Origin: an uncultured Collinsella sp. | Lineage (GTDB): Bacteria; Actinomycetota; Coriobacteriia; Coriobacteriales; Coriobacteriaceae | Reading direction: 5' to 3' | Length of the DNA: 13,789 nucleotides | Assembly: GCA_902494195.1 (NCBI GenBank) | Contig: CABUSH010000033.1 | Coordinates: 1-13,789 of the forward strand | In this document: piece after piece, positions 6,224 to 13,326 of the stretch | How positions within the stretch are numbered: position 1 is the stretch's first letter | How the letters are laid out: each line of letters starts with the position of its first letter | Notes under the pieces: generated by a model | Seen by the model: the letters and a program-made list of their open reading frames with translations, nothing else | Told to the model about the DNA's origin: nothing | Databases searched by the model: none | Made by a program: the position numbers and the translations under genes

Positions 6224-7249
6224 TTAGTTAAGGCGCTCCACAAAGAAATCTGCCATGGAGAGGAACAGCTCGCGTGCGTGCGGATCAAGCTCAACGTTCT
6301 CGATGGCCGCTTTGGCCTTAGCGGTCAGGTCGAGCGCGTAAGTGTGGGCGTAATCGATGGAGCCGGTCTCTTGGAAGATCTCCACGGCGCGTGCGAGCTG
6401 CGCGGGATCATCGGTGCCCGAGGAAAGAATCGCCTCGACCTCGTCGTGGTGGCGCTCATCAGAGAGGGCATGTACGGCGACAAGCGTGCGCTTGCCCTCG
6501 GTGATGTCGGTGCGGAAGTCCTTGTTGGCGGCTTCCTTAGTGCCGACAAGGTTGAGCAGGTCGTCCTGAATCTGAAAGGCAAGGCCCGTGTGCAGGCCAA
6601 AGGCGCGCAGCGCTTCGATTTGCTCATCGCTGCCGCCGCCGATAATGGCTCCGGCGGCAAGCGGCGTGGCTCCGCTGTAAAACGCGGTCTTGTGCGTCGC
6701 CATGTCCAGGTAGTCATCAACCGAGATATCAAAGCGCCCGTCACGGACCCAACCCAGGTCGAGTGCTTGACCCTCGATGGTGCGGACGATCATCTCGGTA
6801 AGCTCGTGGAGCACGCGCAGCTTCACGTCGGACTCCAGCGTAGGGTCGTCGAGAACCGTCTTGGTGACCATGGTGAGCGCCAGGTCGCCACAATTGATGG
6901 CAAGGCCCGTGCCCTCGGTAAGGTGCATGCAGGGCTTGCCTCGACGAAGCTGTCCGTTGTCGGCGATGTCGTCGTGGATCAGCGCGCCCGACTGGAAATG
7001 CTCGATGGCTGCCGCGGCGCTGCGGGCGCTCTCAAAGCTACCGCCCACTGCGGTTGCGGCGAGCATACAGATAAGCGGGCGGTGGCGCTTGCCGGCGTTG
7101 GCCGTAAAAGCCGAGAGCGGCGCATACAGGTAGCGCTCGATATCGGCAGAGGTCGCCTGTCCGTCAAAGAACGTGGCCAGATAGTCGTTAATCTGGTCAA
7201 AGTGCTGGGCTAAAAAGCTGGTAAACGGACTGGACACGGGTTCTCGCAT
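6224..7249 (-). CDS. polyprenyl diphosphate synthase (long-chain isoprenoid type)
   Basis: 341 residues from the ATG at 7249. It adds isopentenyl diphosphate to an allylic diphosphate in the cytosol, feeding menaquinone side chains or other C20+ isoprenoids. Visible motifs: GKRHRP (53-58), the first Asp-rich motif DDIAD (93-97) followed by LRRGKP, Lys187-Thr188, and the second motif FQIQDDLLN (225-233), then GKRT. The first motif has no two-residue insertion, as in long-chain or GGPP synthases rather than farnesyl synthases. The last Asp of the second motif is Asn. An upstream ATG at 7288 would add 13 residues, but it lies inside an inverted repeat that looks like an operator and has no better ribosome site, so I prefer 7249; AGAAAGA before it is weak. 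Confidence 0.88.
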   Translation of the reverse strand: MREPVSSPFTSFLAQHFDQINDYLATFFDGQATSADIERYLYAPLSAFTANAGKRHRPLICMLAATAVGGSFESARSAAAAIEHFQSGALIHDDIADNGQLRRGKPCMHLTEGTGLAINCGDLALTMVTKTVLDDPTLESDVKLRVLHELTEMIVRTIEGQALDLGWVRDGRFDISVDDYLDMATHKTAFYSGATPLAAGAIIGGGSDEQIEALRAFGLHTGLAFQIQDDLLNLVGTKEAANKDFRTDITEGKRTLVAVHALSDERHHDEVEAILSSGTDDPAQLARAVEIFQETGSIDYAHTYALDLTAKAKAAIENVELDPHARELFLSMADFFVERLN

Positions 7250-7270
7250 TCTTTCTGAGGTTGCATTGAT

Positions 7271-7293
7271 GCAATATGCAGACAACATATTGC
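7271..7293. promoter_or_regulatory. inverted repeat upstream of polyprenyl synthase
   Basis: GCAATATG (7271-7278) and CATATTGC (7286-7293) are perfect 8-bp inverted half-sites with a 7-nt spacer, flanked by TGAT/ATCA. It lies 22 nt before the preferred start and reads as a possible dimer-binding operator. No regulator is assigned. Confidence 0.4.
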
Positions 7294-7362
7294 CACATCA
7301 GGGCGTTTGGCGCGGCAGTTTTGGCGATTTAGGACAACGGGCGTGCGTTTGATGGAGCGTGC

Positions 7363-9813
7363 CTAAATCAGCCTAAAATGCTCGAGCGCCGCAACGACAC
7401 CGTCGTGATCGACGGTGTCGGTCACGTAATCGGCCTTATCCTTGAGATAGTCCGGCGCATTGCCCATGGCGATACCGACATCGACGGCGTTCATCAGCGA
7501 GACGTCATTGCTGGCGTCGCCGATGCCGTATACGGTTCCGTGGTGGGGATCGAGGGCGTCGAGTACAGACTGGATGCCCCCGCGCTTCGTGCATTCGCGG
7601 GGCGAGATTTCGGTTACCTCGAGTTCGAGCTCGTTAAAGCACAGCAGCGGCTCAAGTGCCTTATCTTGAGCGATGCGGTTGGCGAGCGATGTAGACATCA
7701 AGATCTTGTAGGCACTGTAATGTTGCAGCTGCGTGACTGCATCGCCCAGGGTGCGCGCGTATCCGGGAGTATCGGGGGCATCGATACTCATGCGCACGAC
7801 ACCGTTAAGACCCTCAAAGCGGATGACCTCGCCCGACTGCTCAAGATAGGGGGCAAGGCGCTGCAGCATGCCGGGCGTCATCGCCAAATCGCGAATCACG
7901 TGTCCCTCAAGTTCGACATAGCCACCCGCGAGGCAGACGATGCCGGTCCAGGGCAGCTCGAGCAGCTTTGGATGGATGCAGCTCAGTGCGCGCCCTGTGC
8001 AGATAAACGCCATATTGCCCTTGGCAACAAAATCACGGATGGCTTGCGAGACCGCTTCATTGGGATAAGGGGAGAGGTCTCGCTCATCCTCGGGGAGCTC
8101 TTGGGCGAGTTTGGGATCTTGCCAGGCGAGCGTACCGTCGATGTCGAAGAAGCAGATGTCGCCGTGCTTATGGGCTGCACTGGCGACAGGGGAGGCTGAG
8201 ACGATGGGTGCAAACCCCGGCTCGAGACCCATGATCCGGTCAAAATGCTCTTTAACGCGGGGAACGGAAATGCCGATGATCACCTGGGCGGTCTTGCCCG
8301 TAATGATGAGGCCCTTGGCGCCCACCGCGACAAACGACGCGTTATCTGCAACGATGGAGGGGTCTGCGACCTCGACGCGCAGGCGCGTGGCGCAGTTGGT
8401 TGCGCCCACGATATTGCCAACGCCACCTAAAAGCTGAATTACCCGCTCAGCGAGGACGTGATCTTGATCGGATCGACTATTGACCTCGTCATTGGGAGAT
8501 TGCTCTTTGGCAAAGTCGCTTCCCGTTAAACGATCGATTGCCGCGCGATTGGAGACATGATCCTCGCGGCCCGGCGTCTTAAGGTCATAGACCAAGATGA
8601 GTGCGCGAAAACTAACAAAAAAGATGAGGCTAAAGGCAAGGCCGATACCGAGCGCCAAAAGGTAGGAGCCGGCATGCATTCGCATGAGTGGGATGAAGTT
8701 GAAGGCCGTCATTTCCATGAGACCGCCTGAGAAGATGCCGACGATACCGAAGAGGTTCATGGTCATGGCAAGGCAGGAGGATAGGACGGCGTAGAGCAAA
8801 AAGAGTCCGGGATAGGTGAACATAAAGAGAAACTCGAGCGGCTCGGTGACGCCGCAGACCACCGAGGCGACGATGGCGGGCAAAAGGATGGCCTTAAGGC
8901 CGGCCCGGCGTTCGGGTTTGGCGGTGAAATAGAATGCTGCCGCGATGGCGGGAAGGCCAAAGAGCTTGCTCCAGCCGGTGGCGGTAAAACCTGCCCAGGG
9001 TGCAAGTTCATTTAAAGGGCGCGTGCTATGGGAGAGAATGGGGAGGAGGTTGGTCCACGTGGCGTAAATACCGTCGTGAATGACCAGATTGTCGTAATAG
9101 ATGGGCATGTAGAGCAAATGGTGCAAGCCCATGGGTTCGAGCGCGCGTTCCAAAAACACAAAGACGCCCACGCCGAAGGGGCCGACGCCCACAAGTGCGT
9201 GGCGCAGCGTTTCGGTTACAGCGTATACGAAGGGCACGATGGCGGCCGAGATAGCGGCAAGGGCAAACACGGCAAAAAAGCTGATGAGGTAGACCAGCGA
9301 GGAGCCCGAGAAGGTGCCGAGCCAATCGGGAACCTTGGCATCGTAGAAGCGGTCATGGATGGCGACGACGGTTGCCGATACCGCCAGCGGGCCGATAATG
9401 CCGGTGTCGAGCGTCTTGATGCCGTCGATGACGGCGATACCGCTGGCGGGGGTCAAAGATGCCGGGTACTTAAGTCCAAGGTTGTCTCCGCTCAGCTTAA
9501 TGATCTCGCTCAAAAAGAAGCAGTAGGCAAAATAGGCCACAAGTGCCTCGAGGCAGCAACGTGCCGGTTGTTTTTGAGCAAGACCGATGGGCAGCGCTAC
9601 GGCAAAAAGGAGCGGGAGGCGTTTAAAGACCGTCCACGAGCCGCGCTGGATGATGGTCCAAAAAACGTACCAAGGGGTTCCGTATACGGCGAGATCGCCG
9701 ACGATGTCCACAGTCGTTGCGAGAGCGGAGACGCCGACCATGAGGCCTGATATAGAAAACAGCATGGCGGGCGCGAACATTGCCCCGCCAAAGCGTTGGA
9801 TTTTTTGCAGCAT
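7363..9813 (-). CDS. PTS EIIC-EIIB sugar permease fused to a HAD phosphatase
   Basis: 816 residues in one frame. Residues 1 to about 410 are a glucose/maltose-family EIIC (many membrane segments, MGLHHLLYMPIYYD, GVTEPLEFLFMF). After a polar linker, about 450-530 is EIIB with the phosphorylation site Cys474 in NCATRLR. Residues 553-816 are a Cof-type HAD hydrolase with intact motifs: nucleophile Asp557 and acid Asp559 (FFDIDGTL), ICTGR, a Lys in TKRGG, and GDASND with Asp766 and Asp770. EIICB imports and phosphorylates a sugar; the HAD part may remove the phosphate from the product or from a spill-over metabolite. No EIIA domain is present, so a separate EIIA is needed. GAGAGG (9821-9826) precedes the ATG. 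It is divergent from a TreR-like regulator, which hints at an alpha-glucoside such as trehalose or maltose. The substrate is inferred. Confidence 0.92.
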   Translation of the reverse strand: MLQKIQRFGGAMFAPAMLFSISGLMVGVSALATTVDIVGDLAVYGTPWYVFWTIIQRGSWTVFKRLPLLFAVALPIGLAQKQPARCCLEALVAYFAYCFFLSEIIKLSGDNLGLKYPASLTPASGIAVIDGIKTLDTGIIGPLAVSATVVAIHDRFYDAKVPDWLGTFSGSSLVYLISFFAVFALAAISAAIVPFVYAVTETLRHALVGVGPFGVGVFVFLERALEPMGLHHLLYMPIYYDNLVIHDGIYATWTNLLPILSHSTRPLNELAPWAGFTATGWSKLFGLPAIAAAFYFTAKPERRAGLKAILLPAIVASVVCGVTEPLEFLFMFTYPGLFLLYAVLSSCLAMTMNLFGIVGIFSGGLMEMTAFNFIPLMRMHAGSYLLALGIGLAFSLIFFVSFRALILVYDLKTPGREDHVSNRAAIDRLTGSDFAKEQSPNDEVNSRSDQDHVLAERVIQLLGGVGNIVGATNCATRLRVEVADPSIVADNASFVAVGAKGLIITGKTAQVIIGISVPRVKEHFDRIMGLEPGFAPIVSASPVASAAHKHGDICFFDIDGTLAWQDPKLAQELPEDERDLSPYPNEAVSQAIRDFVAKGNMAFICTGRALSCIHPKLLELPWTGIVCLAGGYVELEGHVIRDLAMTPGMLQRLAPYLEQSGEVIRFEGLNGVVRMSIDAPDTPGYARTLGDAVTQLQHYSAYKILMSTSLANRIAQDKALEPLLCFNELELEVTEISPRECTKRGGIQSVLDALDPHHGTVYGIGDASNDVSLMNAVDVGIAMGNAPDYLKDKADYVTDTVDHDGVVAALEHFRLI

Positions 9814-9856
9814 GTTCTGCCTCTCGACCGTAAGCCCGCCATGTCTGCGGTGGAAC

Positions 9857-9866
9857 GTTTGAACAA
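9857..9866 (-). promoter_or_regulatory. operator-like site upstream of PTS fusion
   Basis: Read on the minus strand it is TTGTTCAAAC, identical to the 10-mer at 10948-10957 before the ABC transporter. It lies 43 nt before the PTS start codon and 7 nt downstream of a possible minus-strand -10 box, TACAAT (9879-9874), where a bound repressor could block transcription. Confidence 0.4.
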
Positions 9867-9979
9867 TGAGTTAATTGTAGGGGGAGTGAGCGTTCGCCGC
9901 ATTGATGGTTTTGATTCGAATCGATTGGAGCATCATGGGCGCCGTTGACAGTTAATAATCGGTGCTTTGCCGATAGACG

Positions 9980-9989
9980 GTTTAAACAA
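9980..9989 (-). promoter_or_regulatory. operator-like site upstream of GntR regulator
   Basis: TTGTTTAAAC on the minus strand, one transition away from the 10-mers at 9857 and 10948; the core GTTTAAAC is a perfect palindrome. It lies 52 nt before the regulator start, compatible with autoregulation. Overlapping palindromes GATTCGAATC (9913-9922) and AATCGATT (9919-9926) lie in the same intergenic gap; I cannot assign them. Confidence 0.35.
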
Positions 9990-10041
9990 CCCAAAGAAAT
10001 GCTATCGTGCCTAGCCATACATATTAATTAGAGGTGAAACA

Positions 10042-10761
10042 ATGCCAAAAGCGATATACGAAGGAATCTACCGAGAAATACGCTCGCGCATCATTAATGG
10101 GACCTATGCGTTTCAGGAGATGCTGCCAACCGAAGCCGAGCTGACCGCGGAGTTCGGATGCACTCGCAATACCGTCCGTCGCGCCTTGGGTATGCTGGCC
10201 GACGGGATGTTTGTGCAGCCCATACACGGCAAGGGCGTGCGCGTTATTTGGCTTAAGGGCGAAACCGACATGTTGGGCGCACTCGAAGAGGTTGAGTCGT
10301 TTGGCGAGTTCGCAAAACGCAACAATGCCGTCGCATCGACCGAGGTCAAGTCTTTTGAGCATTTGATTTGCACTGAGCAACTCTCTCGTCGCCTGGGCTT
10401 TAAGGTGGGCGAGGAGCTGATTCGCGTGGTGCGTGTCCGAAGCCTTAACGGCAATGCACGCCAAGTAGACCATGGTTACTTTTTGGAGTCGATCGCCAAG
10501 GGTCTGACGCCCGAGATCGCCGCAAAGTCAATTTACGACTATCTGGAGCACAAACGCGGCGTCAAGGTGATGGCGAGCCGTCGTACGGTGAGCGTCGAGC
10601 TCGCCAACGATGAGGACTGCAGCTACTTGGACCTTGGCAAATACAACTGTGTCGCCGTCATGGAGAGCCAGTCGTACACCTCGGACGGCATCTTGTTCGA
10701 GGTCACGCATGCCCGCACGCATCCCGAGATCTTCCACTACCGCGTCAACTCCAAGCGATAG
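10042..10761 (+). CDS. GntR-family regulator with UTRA domain, TreR-like
   Basis: 239 residues. The N-terminal winged helix (about 1-70) shows LPTEAELTAEFGCTRNTVRRAL and the wing HGKGVRVI. The C-terminal UTRA domain (about 90-235) binds the small-molecule effector. Several blocks follow the pattern of Bacillus subtilis TreR: ELTAEFGCTRNTVRRAL, KSIYDYLEHKRGVKV, ANDEDCSYLDLGKY and FEVTHARTHPEIFHY. TreR represses trehalose uptake and is released by trehalose-6-phosphate, so a sugar phosphate made by the PTS neighbour is a sensible effector here (inference). GAGGTG (10031-10036) sits 5 nt before the ATG. It is divergent from the PTS fusion, ends in its own terminator, and related operator motifs lie on both sides. 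Another HutC-type regulator with a different sugar ligand is possible. Confidence 0.88.
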   Translation: MPKAIYEGIYREIRSRIINGTYAFQEMLPTEAELTAEFGCTRNTVRRALGMLADGMFVQPIHGKGVRVIWLKGETDMLGALEEVESFGEFAKRNNAVASTEVKSFEHLICTEQLSRRLGFKVGEELIRVVRVRSLNGNARQVDHGYFLESIAKGLTPEIAAKSIYDYLEHKRGVKVMASRRTVSVELANDEDCSYLDLGKYNCVAVMESQSYTSDGILFEVTHARTHPEIFHYRVNSKR

Positions 10762-10799
10762 CCGGCTAGCTCGCAGCCTGACGAGACTCATGCCCTCAA

Positions 10800-10854
10800 A
10801 GAGAAAACGCCCGGTCAAACCGACGATGCATCGGCTTGACCGGGCGTTTTCTCT
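10800..10854. terminator. bidirectional terminator after the regulator
   Basis: A perfect 19-bp stem (10800-10818 with 10836-10854), one mismatch, then CCGA/TCGG around a 7-nt loop. GTTTTCTC on the plus side and the AAAA run in the left arm allow termination in either direction. It separates the regulator from the ABC genes. Confidence 0.85.
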
Positions 10855-10872
10855 GCATTCGATAACAAATAA

Positions 10873-10983
10873 TTGTTTATACAAAACTTGTCAAGTATCA
10901 AGTTGAAATTACCGTTCACCGATGTTTTTCTACCGCTCTAGTAATACTTGTTCAAACAACTATTCAAATAGCGTATTGTACAA
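10873..10983 (+). promoter_or_regulatory. promoter and operator cluster of the ABC sugar transporter
   Basis: Four palindromic sites are packed here: TTGTTTATACAA (10873-10884), TTGTTCAAACAA (10948-10959), CTATTCAAATAG (10960-10971) and TTGTACAA (10976-10983). The second and third abut and share a central CA. A weak promoter, TTCAAA (10951-10956) and TATTGT (10974-10979) with 17 nt between, overlaps the last three. The first site resembles the TreR operator of Bacillus as I remember it. Repression by the adjacent GntR protein is inferred. From here to the start codon at 11068 I see only the leader. Confidence 0.45.
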
Positions 10984-11067
10984 ATCAGCAAAAGGGGCAA
11001 AGTCCCCGAGCCAATCTCCGAAGGCGGCGGCAAAGGGTGCCGCCACGGTGTGAAAGGGTGGATTGTA

Positions 11068-12384
11068 ATGAAGAACGAAATGAGCAGAAGGCAGTTCCTG
11101 GGCTTTGCTGGTTCCGCGGCTGCGGTTCTTGGTCTGGGTCTCGTGGGCTGCGGTGGCTCCGCCGGCTCCGGCTCCTCTGCTTCTGGTGACGCTGCCGAGG
11201 TCTACTTCCTCCAATTCAAGCCCGAGGTCGACAAGGAGTGGAAGGAGATCGCCAAGGCCTATAAGAAGGAGAAGGGCGTCGAGGTCAAGATCGTGACCGC
11301 CGCCTCCAACACCTACGAGGAGAAGCTCAAGTCCGAGATGTCCAAGAGCTCCGCTCCGACCCTGTTCCAGGTCAACGGCCCCACCGGTCTTAAGAACTGG
11401 AAGGATTACTGCGCCGACCTGTCCGATACCAAGCTCCGCGGTGAGCTCATTGACGACTCCCTGGCTCTGCAGTCCGATGGCAAGGATCTGGGTATCGACT
11501 GGGTCCAGGAGAGCTACGGCATCATTTACAACAAGCAGCTGCTCGAGAAGGCTGGCTACAAGGCCGAGGACATCAACTCCTTCGACAAGCTGAAGGCTTG
11601 CGCCGACGACATCCAGGCCCGCAAGGACGAGCTTGGTGTTGAGGGTGCCTTCACTTCCGCCGGCATGGACGACTCCTCCAGCTGGCGCTACACCACCCAC
11701 CTCGCCAACCTCCCGCTCTACTACGAGTTCGAGAAGGAGCACAACCAGGAGGACGACGAGATCAAGGGCGAGTATCTCGACAACTTCAAGCAGATCTTCG
11801 ACCTGTACATCACCGACTCCACCTGCGATCCTTCGCAGCTCGCCTCCAAGACCGGCGACGACGCCACCAACGAGTTCGCAACCGGCAAGGCCGTCTTCTA
11901 TCAGAACGGTTCTTGGGCCTACGCTGACCTCACCAAGGCCGGCATGACCGACGATCAGATTGGCATGATGCCCATCTACATCGGTGTCGACGGCGAGGAG
12001 AACCAGGGCCTGTGCTCCGGCGGCGAGAACTACTGGTGCGTCAGCTCCCAGGCTTCCGAGGATGCCCAGAAGGCCACCGAGGACTTCATGTATTGGTGCG
12101 TCACTTCTGACACCGCCACCAGCATCATCGCTGACAAGATGGGTCTGACCGCTCCGTTCAAGAGCGCCAAGGAAACCACCAACGTCTTCTCGCAGCAGGC
12201 CGTTGCCATGGCCAAAGACGGCAAGAAGACCGTTGCTTGGGACTTCGTCTACATCCCCTCTGAGGAGTGGAAGAAGAACCTCAAGCAGGCTCTGATCGCC
12301 TACGCTGCCGATAACAGCAAGTGGGACGGCGTCAAGAACGCCTTCGTCGATGGCTGGAAGACCGAGAAGGCCGCTTCCGAGTAA
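11068..12384 (+). CDS. Tat-type sugar-binding lipoprotein of an ABC importer
   Basis: 438 residues, family 1 extracellular solute-binding protein. The N-terminus carries a twin-arginine motif (SRRQFLGF, Arg7-Arg8), a hydrophobic stretch and a lipobox LVGC with Cys28, followed by a Gly/Ser linker, so the protein is likely exported folded and anchored to the outer face of the membrane. The mature part has the usual MalE-like features, including SYGIIYNKQLLEKAGY, GKAVFYQNGSWAYADL and GGENYWCVSS. It would bind a sugar or oligosaccharide for the two permeases downstream. Start ATG 11068 is preferred, with AAAGGGTGG (11053-11061) in front; a GTG at 11050 would add six residues. Codon use is strongly biased to C-ending codons, suggesting high expression. 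The sugar is not shown by sequence. Confidence 0.93.
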   Translation: MKNEMSRRQFLGFAGSAAAVLGLGLVGCGGSAGSGSSASGDAAEVYFLQFKPEVDKEWKEIAKAYKKEKGVEVKIVTAASNTYEEKLKSEMSKSSAPTLFQVNGPTGLKNWKDYCADLSDTKLRGELIDDSLALQSDGKDLGIDWVQESYGIIYNKQLLEKAGYKAEDINSFDKLKACADDIQARKDELGVEGAFTSAGMDDSSSWRYTTHLANLPLYYEFEKEHNQEDDEIKGEYLDNFKQIFDLYITDSTCDPSQLASKTGDDATNEFATGKAVFYQNGSWAYADLTKAGMTDDQIGMMPIYIGVDGEENQGLCSGGENYWCVSSQASEDAQKATEDFMYWCVTSDTATSIIADKMGLTAPFKSAKETTNVFSQQAVAMAKDGKKTVAWDFVYIPSEEWKKNLKQALIAYAADNSKWDGVKNAFVDGWKTEKAASE

Positions 12385-12415
12385 GCAGTTGCTGCCCAAG
12401 CTATCTGATTAGCGA

Positions 12416-12451
12416 CAGGGGGCGGGCAGACGTTGGTTTGCCCGCCCCCTG
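12416..12451 (+). other. hairpin between binding protein and permease genes
   Basis: A perfect 13-bp GC-rich stem (12416-12428 with 12439-12451) with a 10-nt loop. No T-run follows, and the ribosome site of the first permease starts 8 nt later. Such hairpins often protect the upstream mRNA end, leaving more binding protein than permease. Confidence 0.7.
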
Positions 12452-12471
12452 CATATTGAAAGGACCCTTTT

Positions 12472-13326
12472 ATGGGCAAAGCACTCAAGCGCTGGTGGCC
12501 GCTCTTTATGCTGCCCACGTGCCTGGCGTTTATGATCGGGTTCGTGATCCCTTTTATCCAGGGCTTCTATCTCTCGTTCTGCCAGTTTATTACCATTAAC
12601 AACACGCATTTTGTCGGTATCAAGAATTACGTGCGCGCGCTGTCCGATCCGCAGTTTGCTACGTCGTTCTTCTTTACGGTGGCGTTTGCCTTCCTGTCGA
12701 CGGTGCTTATCAACGTGATTGCCCTCGCCATCGCGCAGGCGCTCACCCGCAAGGCGCTCAAGGGCACCAACATCTTCCGTACGATCTTCTTTATGCCTAA
12801 CCTGATCGGCGGCATCGTGCTGGGCTACATCTGGCAGATTCTGATCAACTGCCTGCTCTCCAACGTGGGTGCCCAGCTCATCGCGCTTAACTCTGCTGCT
12901 GGCTTCTGGGGCCTTATCATCCTGACCCTGTGGCAGCAGGTCGGCTACATGATGATTATCTACATCGCTGGTCTGCAGTCCATTCCGTCCGACTACATCG
13001 AGGCCGCCAAGGTCGACGGCGCCACGGCATGGCAGACGTTTTGGAAGGTTAAGATCCCTAACCTGATGCCGACCATCACCATCTGCCTGTTCCTGTCCAT
13101 CACCAACGGCTTTAAGCTGTTCGACCAGAACCTCGCCCTTACCGGTGGTGCCCCCGCGCACTCCACCGAGATGCTCGCCTTGAACATCTACAACACGTTC
13201 TATTCGCGTGCCGGTATCGCATGGCAGGGCATCGGTCAGGCCAAGGCAGTTATCTTCTGCATCCTGGTCGTCGCTATCTCTATGATCCAGCTTAAGGCCA
13301 CGAGGTCCAAGGAGGTGCAGCAGTAA
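12472..13326 (+). CDS. ABC sugar transporter permease (MalF/UgpA type)
   Basis: 284 residues, an inner-membrane permease of the carbohydrate CUT1 type with about six membrane segments. The cytoplasmic EAA loop is clear at 177-196 (EAAKVDGATAWQTFWKVKIP), which docks on the ATPase. The N-terminus (KRWWPLFMLPTCLAF) and the FFMPNLIGGIV block are typical of the first of a permease pair. AAAGGA (12459-12464) lies 7 nt before the ATG. The next gene overlaps its stop codon by 1 nt (TAATG), so the two are probably translationally coupled. Confidence 0.93.
   Translation: MGKALKRWWPLFMLPTCLAFMIGFVIPFIQGFYLSFCQFITINNTHFVGIKNYVRALSDPQFATSFFFTVAFAFLSTVLINVIALAIAQALTRKALKGTNIFRTIFFMPNLIGGIVLGYIWQILINCLLSNVGAQLIALNSAAGFWGLIILTLWQQVGYMMIIYIAGLQSIPSDYIEAAKVDGATAWQTFWKVKIPNLMPTITICLFLSITNGFKLFDQNLALTGGAPAHSTEMLALNIYNTFYSRAGIAWQGIGQAKAVIFCILVVAISMIQLKATRSKEVQQ

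Noticed and set aside
7326..7369. GATTTAGG...CCTAAATC inverted repeat at the end of the PTS fusion as a terminator
   Set aside because: The loop is 28 nt, the stem is only 8 bp and AT-rich, and no T-run follows.
10960..12399. 479-codon minus-strand ORF opposite the binding protein
   Set aside because: Again a shadow of strong codon bias in the plus-strand gene, Val/Leu/Gly-rich without domains.
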